A stretch of 64,000 nucleotides of DNA. Source: Rhizobacter koreensis (GTDB taxonomy: Bacteria; Pseudomonadota; Gammaproteobacteria; Burkholderiales; Burkholderiaceae_C). The position numbers and the translations under genes are program-made. The DNA lies in NCBI RefSeq assembly GCF_013366375.1, contig NZ_JABWMJ010000001.1, positions 434,001 through 498,000 on the forward strand, in the 5' to 3' direction. This document shows positions 45,272 through 59,153 of this stretch, in pieces (within the stretch, counting starts at the first letter, position 1; each line of letters begins with the position of its first letter). The notes under the pieces were generated by a model. It made no database searches and had not been told where the DNA came from. It was given only the letters and a program-made list of their open reading frames with translations.

Positions 45272-46986
45272 GCAGCGTCCACGTTCTCGCCGAGCGTCAC
45301 CTCGGCGGCGACCCTGCCGGCGCGGTCGGCGCGCGCGCTCAGCGCCAGGCGAGTCCCGGCGGGTGCGCGCACCACCCACTCGGCGAGGGCGCGGTCGCCG
45401 GTGACGTCGCGGCTCGGCATGAAGGCGTTGAGCGACGCCTTGGGCGCATGGCCCTCGAGCTGCGGACCCTCGACACGCCGCGTGCCGCCGACCAGCGCCA
45501 CGCCGGCGCCATCGCCCCAGTCGATCTCGAAGACGACGCCGCGCACCGTCTTGCGGGCGAGCGCGCGGCGCGTCACGTAGGCCGGCAGCCAGCCGCTGTT
45601 GGCGACCGCGATGCGGACGCGCCAGGTGTCGGCGCCGAGCCGGTCGGCGTCGACCCGCAGCAGCTCGAGGCGCGGCAGCGAGAGCGCGATCTGCGTCATC
45701 CACGCGGGAAAGCGCGCCGCCTCGCGCTCGCGCAGCGCCGGCGGCGGGTTGCGCCAGAAGTTCATCTTGTCCCAGCCGCCGATCTCGACCGGGCCCAGCT
45801 GCGGATGGTCGAACCATTTCCAGTCGACGTGCGCCTGGCCGCCGCAGTGCGCGTCGCTCCAGCGGATGAGCTTCAGGTCGTCGTCGGGCGAGTGCTCGCG
45901 GTACCAGTCGACGTACTTGTAGTCGGTGATGCCGGCCTCGCGGTTCGGGGCCCAGATCTCGACCACCCAGAACAGCGCGCCCAGGTGCTCGTAGATCCAG
46001 TCCTGGGTCCCGGTGATGATCTCCTTCGGGTGGTACTTGAACTCGTGCCAGATGCTGATCGCCGGGTAGCCGGTGAGCCGCGCGCCGATCTCGCTGAAGC
46101 GCTTGATCGACCACAGGTCCTCCGGGATCATGTCGTCGTCGCTCTCGGTGCCCATCGGCCGCAGGATCACCCCGCTGTGCGTGTGATAGCTGATCGCGGC
46201 GCCGATGTTCGGGTGCTTCACGACGAAGTCGACCATCGCCTTGACCTCGGGCTCGCTGGTCGGGTATTCGCCGGCGCCGGGCTGCTCGAACTCCTGGCGC
46301 CAGAACGCCGGAAAGTTGCGGTTGAGGTCGAGCCCCTCCGGATCGGCGTTGACCTTGAACGTGACGCCGTCGTAGTTCTCGATCAGCCCCTCCGGGACGA
46401 TGCGGTAGTACTCGCCGCCGAACTCGCCCGGCTCGCGCGCGATCATGAGGCGCGCGTCGGCCGGGTGCTTCTTGTAGGTGCCGTGCGGGTCGCGGATGCG
46501 CATCGAGAGGATGCGTCCGTCGCCGTCGACGTCCTCGGTGGTGAGGCCGTCGACCGGCGCCTCGTCGAACGGGTAGCGCCGCGTCGACGAGCGGATGTGG
46601 CGCGGTCGGTCGGCAAGCGCGAGCTCGGCGCCGTCGGGGTTGAGGCGCGGGCAGAGGTAGATCGTGCGGGTGTCGAGCAGATGCGTGATCTGCGGGTCGC
46701 TGCCGTAGCCGGTGACGAGCTGGTGCAGGTAGTACAGCACGGCCGTGCTCGCGGTCAGCTCGGCGGCGTGGATGTTGCCGTCGGCCCAGAACGCGGGCTT
46801 GTCGAGGTGGCTCCCGGTCGCATGGCGCGTGACGATCGCGACGGCGATGTCGCGACCCTCGTGGCTGCGCCCGATCGTCTCGATCGCGACCAGCGCCGGG
46901 TACGCTGCGGCGTAGTCGGCGAGCAGCCGCATCAGGTCGGCGTGCCTGTAGAAGGTGTCGAAGCGCGGGCTCGGCGGCAGGCTCAT
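45268..46986 (-). CDS. M14-family metallocarboxypeptidase
   Basis: A 572-residue zinc carboxypeptidase without signal peptide. Zinc ligands are His73 and Glu76 (DGNIHAAEL) and the His of ISYHTHSG; the catalytic Glu is probably that in FWVVEIWAPN. The substrate-binding LNRNFPAFWR matches the Asn-Arg pair of the family. The catalytic domain ends near residue 390 and a beta-rich C-terminal domain of about 170 residues follows (LLRVDADRLGADTWRVRIAVAN). It starts 11 nt after the amidotransferase gene, so the two are probably one operon. Substrate is unknown. Confidence 0.9.
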   Translation of the reverse strand: MSLPPSPRFDTFYRHADLMRLLADYAAAYPALVAIETIGRSHEGRDIAVAIVTRHATGSHLDKPAFWADGNIHAAELTASTAVLYYLHQLVTGYGSDPQITHLLDTRTIYLCPRLNPDGAELALADRPRHIRSSTRRYPFDEAPVDGLTTEDVDGDGRILSMRIRDPHGTYKKHPADARLMIAREPGEFGGEYYRIVPEGLIENYDGVTFKVNADPEGLDLNRNFPAFWRQEFEQPGAGEYPTSEPEVKAMVDFVVKHPNIGAAISYHTHSGVILRPMGTESDDDMIPEDLWSIKRFSEIGARLTGYPAISIWHEFKYHPKEIITGTQDWIYEHLGALFWVVEIWAPNREAGITDYKYVDWYREHSPDDDLKLIRWSDAHCGGQAHVDWKWFDHPQLGPVEIGGWDKMNFWRNPPPALREREAARFPAWMTQIALSLPRLELLRVDADRLGADTWRVRIAVANSGWLPAYVTRRALARKTVRGVVFEIDWGDGAGVALVGGTRRVEGPQLEGHAPKASLNAFMPSRDVTGDRALAEWVVRAPAGTRLALSARADRAGRVAAEVTLGENVDAA

Positions 46987-46997
46987 GGGCGTCTACG

Positions 46998-47768
46998 TCA
47001 GGGTGGCGGCGGTCCGTCGAGCGGCGCGCCGTCGACGAACACCTTGAGCTCGCCAGGGGCGAACGGGGTCCAGGTCTCGTCGCGGGTCAGCGGCTCGGTC
47101 ACGACGACGGCGACGCGGTCGCGAGGCGAGGCCAGCTCGGCGAAGTCGACGGTCACGTCCTCGTCCTGCAGCGAGGCGTGCGCGAACGGGTGCTGGCGCA
47201 CGATGTGATGCAGGTGCGTCGAGCAGTGCGCCCACAGCGCCTGGCCGTTGCTGAGCATGAAGTTGAAGGTGCCGTGCGCGGCGATCGGCGGCACCAGCTC
47301 GCGCAGGGTCGCGGTGAGCTCGTCGATCGGCGGCACGCTGGCGTGCGCCTTGGCGAGCTCCTGCATCAGCCAGCAGAACGCGCGCTCGCTGTCCGTCGAG
47401 CCGACGGGGCGGAACGCGCCGTGCAGGCGCGGCGCGAAGCCCTTGAGGTCGCCGTTGTGCGCGAACACCCAGTAGCGCCCCCACAGTTCTCGCGTGAACG
47501 GGTGCGTGTTCTCGAGCGCGACGGCTCCCTGCGTCGCCTTGCGGATGTGGGCGATGATGTGGCGGCTCTTGATCGGATAGCGCCGCACCATGTCGGCCAC
47601 CGGCGAGGCGCGCGCGCTCTGCGCGTCGACCAGCAGGCGCACGCCGCAGCCTTCGAAGAAGGCGATCCCGAAGCCGTCCTTGTGCTCCTCGGCGCGCGTC
47701 GCGAAGCCGGTGAAGCTGAACATCACGTCGGTCGGCGTGTTGGCGTTCATCCCGAGCAGCTGGCACAT
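46998..47768 (-). CDS. Class II glutamine amidotransferase (YafJ-like)
   Basis: A 256-residue Ntn-hydrolase domain standing alone. The nucleophile is Cys2, exposed after Met removal (MCQLLGMNAN). Family motifs HKDGFGIAFFEG, SRHIIAHIRKATQG, NTHPFTRELWGRYWVFAHNGDL and STDSERAFCWLM are all present. There is no synthase domain, so the ammonia acceptor is unknown; YafJ-like proteins are often described as putative gamma-Glu-Hci-type or stand-alone glutaminases. It lies directly upstream of the M14 carboxypeptidase on the minus strand. Confidence 0.92.
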   Translation of the reverse strand: MCQLLGMNANTPTDVMFSFTGFATRAEEHKDGFGIAFFEGCGVRLLVDAQSARASPVADMVRRYPIKSRHIIAHIRKATQGAVALENTHPFTRELWGRYWVFAHNGDLKGFAPRLHGAFRPVGSTDSERAFCWLMQELAKAHASVPPIDELTATLRELVPPIAAHGTFNFMLSNGQALWAHCSTHLHHIVRQHPFAHASLQDEDVTVDFAELASPRDRVAVVVTEPLTRDETWTPFAPGELKVFVDGAPLDGPPPP

Positions 47769-47920
47769 GCGCCGAGCCTAACCCGAGCGCATGCGCCGGC
47801 GCTGTCGGGAAAGCGGCGGCTGCGGCGTCGGCAGGGGCCGGATCGGATCTCGCGGGGCGCGGGCCTACACTCGGCGCCGCCGTGGCGCATCGCCGGCGGC
47901 CGAACCGCCGGGAACCTGTC

Positions 47921-48694
47921 ATGCCCCTTCACCTCACGCGGCGCGCAGCGCTGCTCGCGACGCTGCTGACGGCCGCCGGCGCGGCCCACGCCGGCCTCGT
48001 CGAGACCATCGTGGCGGCCAAGCCGTCGGTGCTCGCGGTGGGGACCCACGACGCCCTTGACAACCCGCGTTTCACCTTCCGCGGATCGGGGTTCGTGGTC
48101 GGCGACGGCAACCTGCTGGTCACCAACGCGCACGTGCTGCCCGACGACGGCGCCGACTCGGGCAACCGTCGCAAGACGCTCGCGGTGGTCGCGCCGCGCG
48201 TCGGCAGCGGCGAGGTCCGCACCGCGAGCGTGGTCAGGATCGACCGTACCCACGACCTTGCCCTGCTGCGCTTCGAGGGCAGCCCGCTCGCGGCGCTGCG
48301 CCTGGCCGAGCCCAAGAACATCCACGAGGGCGCCTCGATCGCGCTGATGGGCTTTCCGATCGGCAGCGTGCTCGGCCTCGCGCCGGTCACGCACCGCGGG
48401 ATCATCTCGTCGATCACCGCGATCGCCTTGCCGCCCGCCAACGCCCGCCAGCTCAACGAGCGCTCGGTTCGCGCGCTGCGCGACGGCGCGTTCGAGCTCT
48501 ATCAGCTCGACGCCACGGCCTACCCGGGCAACAGCGGAGGCCCGGTGCTCGACGCCGACAGCGGCGAGGTCGTCGGCGTCGTCAACATGGTGCTGGTGCG
48601 CAGCACCAAGGAATCGGCCCTCAGCAACCCGACCGGGATCAGCTACGCGATCCCGGCGCGCTTCGTGCGTGAGCTGATCGAGCAGCCGCGCTGA
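47921..48694 (+). CDS. Trypsin-like serine protease (S1C), exported, without PDZ domain
   Basis: 257 residues: a Tat-like or Sec signal (HLTRRAALLATLLTAAGAAHA; twin Arg at residues 7-8) followed by a trypsin fold with His71 (VTNAHVLP), Asp112 (RTHDLALLRF) and Ser205 (YPGNSGGPVL). The protein ends shortly after the fold (SYAIPARFVRELIEQPR), so it lacks the PDZ domains of DegP/DegS. The ATG at 47921 is preferred because it begins the signal peptide; an in-frame start 13 codons earlier would spoil it. It is a second S1C protease in this window, unlinked to the first. Confidence 0.9.
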   Translation: MPLHLTRRAALLATLLTAAGAAHAGLVETIVAAKPSVLAVGTHDALDNPRFTFRGSGFVVGDGNLLVTNAHVLPDDGADSGNRRKTLAVVAPRVGSGEVRTASVVRIDRTHDLALLRFEGSPLAALRLAEPKNIHEGASIALMGFPIGSVLGLAPVTHRGIISSITAIALPPANARQLNERSVRALRDGAFELYQLDATAYPGNSGGPVLDADSGEVVGVVNMVLVRSTKESALSNPTGISYAIPARFVRELIEQPR

Positions 48695-48796
48695 GCGCCC
48701 GGCGGCGCCCTTGCTGCGTCAGCCCGCGTCGAATGCCGTCCGCCGGGCCTGCTCGCCATCCGCGCTCCGATTCGCGGACGCGTCGCGTCACGCGCC

Positions 48797-50082
48797 TCAG
48801 CCGCGCTCGAACAGCAGCCGTCCCCAGCTGCGCAGGCTCAGCAGGTCGCCGGGAACATGCGTCTCCTCGAGCACGCCGCTCATCCGCTTGAGGCGGCGCG
48901 GGCTGCGGTTCGCGCTCCACGCGAGGAGATCGACGAGCCACGGGTGGGCATTGACGGTGTTGGCCTTCTCGTAGACCGCGAAGCGCGGACGCAGCGCCGC
49001 GAGGCGCGTCTCGTAGCCGGCGCGCACCGCCGCCTCGGGAGTGGCCTCGCGGGTGCCGGCGACGATCGCCTCGCCGGCGAGGATGCCGGTCTCGAGCGCC
49101 TTGCCGATGCCCTCGCCGGTGAACGCATAGGTGCTGCCGGCGGCCTCGCCCGTCACGATGAGCCCGGGGCGCGAGAAGCGCGCGCCTTCGAGCGAGCAGC
49201 GCAGCGGTGCGCCCTTGAGCTCGCCGACCCACTCGCCGTCGTCGACCAGCGCACGTGCGTTCGGATAGACCTCGGCGAACGCCTTGAACTTGTCGCGCAG
49301 GTTCACCGACTCCATCGAGCGACCCGCGTCGTGCCCCTTGGCGTGGCTGTGCGCAACGCCGACGCCGACGTTGAAGACGCCGTCCGGGCACGGAAAGATC
49401 CAGCCGTAGCCCGGCTTGAGACGCGGGTGCCAGAGCACCTCGAGCTCCTTCAGGCGCCCGGCGAGGGCGGGGTTCCTCACGTAGCCGCGCAGCGCGATGG
49501 CGCTCGGGGTGCGGCGCTCGCAGACGCCCGCGGCGATCAGCGCCTGCGGCACCGCGCCGGTCGCGAGCACGACCCAGCGCGCGCTCACCTCGCGCACCGT
49601 CGCACCGGCCTGCAGCCGCGCCCCGACGATGCGCGGCACGCCGCCCTCGTCGCTTTCGAGCGTGCCGACGAAGCGGACCGGCGCGTGCATGCGCGCGCCG
49701 CCAGCGGCCGCCGCGCGACACAGCACGTCGTCCAGCTGGCGCCGCGGCAGCACCGCCAGGCGCCCCGGCACGCTGACGCGGCCGCCGCGCGGGCCCACGC
49801 AGGCGAGGCTCGGCACGCTCTGCGCAAGGCGCGCGACCTCGTCCCACACGCCGAGCTTCTCCATCGCGTTGCGGGCGTCGGGGATCAGCCCATCGCCGCA
49901 GACCTTGTCGCGCGGGAACGCCTGCGCGTCGACCAGCACGGTGTCGAGGCCGGCGCGCGCCAGCGTGAGCGCGGCGGCGCTGCCGGCCGGTCCGGCACCC
50001 ACCACGAGCACGTCGCAGGCCGCGGGCAGTTCCTCGATCGGCCGGTTCATCGCTGCATCGGACGGCTCTGGGCCGCGGGACA

Positions 50083-50083
<1 letters not shown>
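48797..50083 (-). CDS. Geranylgeranyl-reductase-family FAD-dependent oxidoreductase
   Basis: A 428-residue flavoprotein. The FAD Rossmann motif is CDVLVVGAGPAGSAAALTLA, followed by FPRDKVCGDGLIP, a pattern conserved in geranylgeranyl reductase-like proteins (with the PxxKxCGxG motif). Further motifs are YGWIFPCPDGVFNVGVGV and GLIVTGEAAGSTYAFTGEGIGKALETG. In bacteria such enzymes reduce isoprenoid double bonds or act on quinone-like substrates; here the substrate is unknown. Its ATG overlaps the malate synthase stop by one base (TGATG), so it is translated by reinitiation after aceB. Confidence 0.88.
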
Positions 50084-51696
<1,613 letters not shown>

Positions 51697-52163
51697 GGCA
51701 GGGTCCGTCTGGAGGAAGGGGCGGCGCGGCTCTTTCGAACCGGTGGCCGTGTCGGCAGGACGCGCGCGGCGGCCGGTGGGCGGACGCGCCGATCGCCGTT
51801 CACGCGGTGCGCCGACCGCGAAATCTAGTCGATGTGCCGGTGGCCATTGCAACCGGGGTCCGCCCGTCAGTCTTGACGTGGCGGCGCTCAATGGCGAGCC
51901 GCGGCTCGTCGCCAGGACAGCGTCGAGTGCGAGCGCGCGTGCGGCGGGGCCCGGCGCACGCGCGACGGGATCGAGGCTCGCGACGCCGGCCCGGCAGCCC
52001 GCAGTGCCCGGCGAGCCGCTCGCGCCATCGGGCCCGCCTGGCGTCCCCTTCATCGTCGATCGCTCGCCATTGGGCCGGATTGCTCGTGCAATGACGGGCG
52101 GTCCCGCATTGAATCGTGCGTCGGCGGCGGGTAGTCTTGCCGGACTGCACGGCAACCGCACGA
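51697..52163. other. Gene-free divergent region between malate synthase and LysR
   Basis: 467 bp that I cannot assign to a gene; open frames here are GC-driven and lack start sites or family resemblance. It should hold both divergent promoters and the LysR operator listed separately. No hairpin followed by a T-run is visible. Confidence 0.6.
52079..52092. promoter_or_regulatory. LysR-type operator candidate (ATTGC-N4-GCAAT)
   Basis: ATTGCTCGTGCAAT is a perfect 5-bp-arm palindrome containing the T-N11-A type core of LysR-family sites. It lies 71 nt before the LysR start and is the only clear palindrome of this type in the divergent region. Confidence 0.5.
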
Positions 52164-53081
52164 ATGGCCAAGCTCAAACAGATCGAGTCGTTCGTTTCGG
52201 TCGCCACCCGCGGCAGCCTCACCGCCGCCGCGCGCGCCGAGGGCGTCGCTCCGGCCGTGATCGGGCGCCGCATCGACGCGCTCGAAGCGCGCCTCGGCGT
52301 CAAGCTGCTGGTGCGGACGACGCGGCGCATCTCGCTCACCCACGAAGGCAGCTCGTTCCTCGAGGACTGCCAGCGCTTCCTCGCCGATCTGCGAAACGCG
52401 GAGGCCAGCGTGTCGGCGGGCGGCGTGAAGGCGAGCGGCGCCCTGCGCATCACCGCGCCGGCGGGTTTTGGTCGCCGCCACGTCGCGCCGCTGGTGCCGC
52501 GCTTCATCGCGAGCCACCCCGACGTGCGGGTCTCGCTCAACCTCGGCGACCGCGTCGTCGACATCGTCAACGAGGGCTACGACTGCGCCGTACGCGTCGG
52601 CGACCTGCCGGACAGCAGCCTCGTCAGCGTGCGGCTCGCCGACAACCGGCGCCTCTGCGTCGCGACGCCGGCGTACCTCAAGCGCGCCGGCATTCCGAAA
52701 CACCCCGACGAGCTGATGCGCCACGAGTGCCTCACGCTCAGCTCCGACGCGAGCCAGAGCCGCGGCTGGGCGTTCGAGATCGACGGCAGCGTGACCCACC
52801 TCCGGCCGTCGGGCCGCCTCGACTGCAGCGACGGCCAGGTGCTGCACGACTGGTGCGTCGCCGGCCTTGGCATCGCCTGGCGTTCGACCTGGGAGGTCGA
52901 GGCCGAGCTCGCGAGCGGTCAGCTCGTCAGCGTGCTGAACGACTTCGCGGCGGCACCGAACGGCATCTACGCGGTGTTCGCGCACGCGCGCCATCTGCCG
53001 CTGCGCACGCGGCTGTGGATCGACTTCCTGAAGGAGACCTACGGCCGGCCGGGCTACTGGAGCAATCCGGCGCGGCTCTGA
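52164..53081 (+). CDS. LysR-family transcriptional regulator
   Basis: 305 residues, with the N-terminal winged helix (IESFVSVATRGSLTAAARAEGVAPAVIGRRIDALEARLGVKLLVR broken over residues 7-52) and a periplasmic-binding-protein-like effector domain (SGALRITAPAGFGRRHVAPLVPRF to the end). By position it probably controls the divergent aceB and its coupled reductase gene. The ATG at 52164 starts MAKLKQIESF, the normal LysR length; an upstream in-frame start adds 16 unrelated residues. Its ligand is unknown; glyoxylate-shunt or acetyl-CoA-related metabolites are plausible. Confidence 0.92.
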   Translation: MAKLKQIESFVSVATRGSLTAAARAEGVAPAVIGRRIDALEARLGVKLLVRTTRRISLTHEGSSFLEDCQRFLADLRNAEASVSAGGVKASGALRITAPAGFGRRHVAPLVPRFIASHPDVRVSLNLGDRVVDIVNEGYDCAVRVGDLPDSSLVSVRLADNRRLCVATPAYLKRAGIPKHPDELMRHECLTLSSDASQSRGWAFEIDGSVTHLRPSGRLDCSDGQVLHDWCVAGLGIAWRSTWEVEAELASGQLVSVLNDFAAAPNGIYAVFAHARHLPLRTRLWIDFLKETYGRPGYWSNPARL

Positions 53082-53235
53082 TCGGTCGCGCCGCGGCCCG
53101 CTGCGGCGTCGCCACCCTGGCGAGAGCGCGGACCAACGGCGCGCGATAGCGCCCTCTGCGATGCTGCGCGTGCAGCGTTTCGCAGCACGCGCTTCGAAAC
53201 ATCGCGCGACGGCCGGGTGCCCGCCGCGCCGTCCT

Positions 53236-56901
<3,666 letters not shown>

Positions 56902-56916
56902 GGTGACGGTTCGGTT

Positions 56917-57480
56917 TCAGAGGGACGCCGCGGCGCGGGCAGCCTGGTCGTAGACGCCCGACATCACGCGCAGCAGCACCGCGAGGTCGCCGATCTGGCG
57001 GTTCAGCGCCTCGTCGGCCTTGAGGGCGGCGACCAGGCAGTTCTCGCGGATCTCTCGGTAGCGTCGCACGTACTCGCGTCCCTCGTCCGACGTCGTGTAG
57101 GTCACTTCCTTGCCGTTGCGGCTGGAGGTGACGACGCCGAGCGCGAGCAGCTTCTTGAGCGAGTAGTTGATGAGGTGGGCGTCCTCGATGTTCATCACGA
57201 ACGACACCTCGGAGAGCTTCTTGCCGCGCCCGCGGTGGTTCACGTGGTGCAGCACCAGCACGTCGAGCGGCGTCAGCTCGCGCAGCCCCGCGGCCGACAT
57301 GCAGTGCACGACCCAGCGCGAAAAGGCGTTGTTCGAGACGATCATCCCGAACTCGAACTCGCTCAGCTGTTCGCTGTGCGGCGAGACGAGGTGCGCCGAC
57401 GACACGATGCGCTGCCGCGGCGGTTCGGGATTGCCGGAGTCGGCAGGGTCGGTCCGCCTTCGGGTGTCGTGTCTTGGCAT
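56917..57480 (-). CDS. Winged-helix (MarR-like) regulator of the oxoprolinase/TRAP locus
   Basis: 187 residues. The first 35 are polar and disordered. The winged helix follows ([30 protein letters not shown] split between residues 68 and 97, then [34 protein letters not shown]), and a C-terminal dimerisation helix closes the protein. It resembles MarR-like regulators found next to hydantoinase/oxoprolinase genes in betaproteobacteria. It is cotranscribed with the 5-oxoprolinase gene and divergent from the TRAP genes, so it could control both sides from the 183-bp gap. Confidence 0.85.
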   Translation of the reverse strand: MPRHDTRRRTDPADSGNPEPPRQRIVSSAHLVSPHSEQLSEFEFGMIVSNNAFSRWVVHCMSAAGLRELTPLDVLVLHHVNHRGRGKKLSEVSFVMNIEDAHLINYSLKKLLALGVVTSSRNGKEVTYTTSDEGREYVRRYREIRENCLVAALKADEALNRQIGDLAVLLRVMSGVYDQAARAAASL

Positions 57481-57529
57481 GCGAACTGTGGCCTCGAGTC
57501 ACATCGTTGGTAAATGCTAGTACACAAAG

Positions 57530-57544
57530 TCGCCAAAAAGGCGA
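57530..57544. promoter_or_regulatory. Inverted repeat TCGCC-A5-GGCGA in the regulator/TRAP divergent gap
   Basis: 5-bp perfect arms around an A5 spacer, in a short AT-rich island (57505-57550) that also holds TTGGTA and TAGTAC promoter-like sequences. It is the best operator candidate for the winged-helix regulator. Confidence 0.4.
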
Positions 57545-57663
57545 TAAAACGTCGGCATGGCACGAACGTCGCTTACCGTTGCGTTCGCCGGCCGTCCCGC
57601 ACCTGGAGCGTGCATCGCGCGCCGTCACAACCACCCGGGGCCAGCCCCTCATCGGAGACCTTG

Positions 57664-58632
57664 ATGTTCAAGAAGTCGTTTGCAGCATTGGCGCTCGCCG
57701 CCTTGTCCGTCGCGGCCCATGCACAGACGAAGTGGGACCTGCCGACCGGCTACCCCGCTTCCAACTTCCACACCGAGAACCTCGCGCAGTTCGTCGCCGA
57801 CGTCGACAAGGCCACCAACGGCCAGCTCAAGATCACGCTGCATCCGAACGCGTCGTTGTTCAAGGCGCCCGAGATCAAGCGCGCGGTGCAGGGCGGGCAG
57901 GCGCAGGCCGGCGAAATCCTGCTCGGCAACTTCCAGAACGAATGGCAGCCGTTCGGCGTCGACGGCATTCCGTTCCTCGCGACGAGCTATGCCGAGTCGC
58001 GCCGCCTCTACGAGGCGCAAAAGCCGGTGCTCGTCAAGAAGCTCGCCGAGCAGGGCATGGTGCTGCTCTACACGGTGGCGTGGCAGCCGCAGGGCATCTA
58101 CGCCAAGAAGCAGATCAACAGCGCCGCCGACCTGAAGGGGCTCAAGTGGCGCGCGTACAGCCCGGCGACGTCCCGAATCGCCGAGCTCGTCGGCGCGCAG
58201 CCGGTCACGGTGCAGGCCGCCGAGCTCTCGCAGGCGCTCGCCACCGGGGTCGTCGACGCGTTCATGACGTCGAGCGCGACCGGCTTCGACAGCAAGGCAT
58301 ACGAGCAGGTCAAGTACTACCACACCACCAATGCGTGGCTGCCCAAGAACGCGGTCATCGTCAGCAAGAAGGCGCTCGACGCGCTCGACAAGCCCGCGCA
58401 GGACGCGCTGATGCGCGCGGCGGCCGCCGCCGAGGATCGCGGCTGGAAGCTTTCCGAGGCCAAGGACCACGAGTACATCGAGGGCCTGCGCAAGAATGGC
58501 ATGACCATCGTCACGCCGTCGGCGCCGCTCTCGGCCGACATGCGAAAGGTCGGCGACACGATGCTGCAGGAGTGGCTGCAGAAGGCGGGCGCCGACGGTC
58601 AGGCGATCATCGACGCCTACCGCAAGCGGTGA
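57664..58632 (+). CDS. dctP: TRAP transporter solute-binding protein, DctP family
   Basis: The 322-residue periplasmic receptor: signal peptide (AALALAALSVAAHAQ), then the DctP fold with GYPASNFHTENLAQF, VQGGQAQAGEILLGNF, the QGIYAKKQINSAADLKGLKWRAYSP segment (with the conserved ligand-binding Arg in WRAY) and VDAFMTSSATG. Two DctP receptors of Bordetella pertussis are known to bind pyroglutamate, and the neighbouring 5-oxoprolinase makes that ligand the leading guess here. GGAGA precedes the ATG at 57664; an in-frame start 50 codons earlier lacks a signal peptide. Confidence 0.92.
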   Translation: MFKKSFAALALAALSVAAHAQTKWDLPTGYPASNFHTENLAQFVADVDKATNGQLKITLHPNASLFKAPEIKRAVQGGQAQAGEILLGNFQNEWQPFGVDGIPFLATSYAESRRLYEAQKPVLVKKLAEQGMVLLYTVAWQPQGIYAKKQINSAADLKGLKWRAYSPATSRIAELVGAQPVTVQAAELSQALATGVVDAFMTSSATGFDSKAYEQVKYYHTTNAWLPKNAVIVSKKALDALDKPAQDALMRAAAAAEDRGWKLSEAKDHEYIEGLRKNGMTIVTPSAPLSADMRKVGDTMLQEWLQKAGADGQAIIDAYRKR

Positions 58633-58633
58633 C

Positions 58634-59143
58634 ATGAGGCGGGTGCTCGACGGCATCTACACGGGCGCGGCGCTTCTGGCCGCCCTCTGCATGGTCGCCA
58701 CGCTCGTGCTGGTGCTTGCGAACATCCTCGACCGCTACATCACGCTGCCGTTTCGCGGCCTTGACATGTACGCCGGCTATGCGATGGCCGGTGCGGGCTT
58801 CCTCTCGCTGGCGCACACCTTCAAGCGCGGCGAGCACATCCGCGTCACGCTGGTGCTCAACGCCCTCAAGCCGCGCGGCCGGCGTCATCTCGACACGTTC
58901 GCGCTGCTGCTGGGTGCGTTGGTGAGTGCGCTGTTCACGTACTACAGCGTGCGGCTCGTGTCCAACTCGCTCGCCTTCCACGACATCTCGACCGGCAACG
59001 ACGCGACGCCGCTCTGGATCCCGCAGCTGGTGATGGCGGTCGGCGCGGTGGTGCTGTCGATCGCGCTGCTCGACGAACTGATCCTCGCCCTCACCGGGCG
59101 GCGCACCGAGGCGGCTTCCGAAGAGCCGCTGCGCAGCGAGTGA
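58634..59143 (+). CDS. dctQ: TRAP transporter small permease, DctQ family
   Basis: 169 residues with four membrane helices (GAALLAALCMVATLVLVLANI; YAGYAMAGAGFLSLAHTF; TFALLLGALVSALFTYYSV; LWIPQLVMAVGAVVLSIALL). The family hallmark is the FKRGEHIRVTLV loop after helix 2. It starts one base after the dctP stop with no independent ribosome binding site, so translation is coupled. Confidence 0.92.
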   Translation: MRRVLDGIYTGAALLAALCMVATLVLVLANILDRYITLPFRGLDMYAGYAMAGAGFLSLAHTFKRGEHIRVTLVLNALKPRGRRHLDTFALLLGALVSALFTYYSVRLVSNSLAFHDISTGNDATPLWIPQLVMAVGAVVLSIALLDELILALTGRRTEAASEEPLRSE

Positions 59144-59153
59144 GGCCCGCCCC

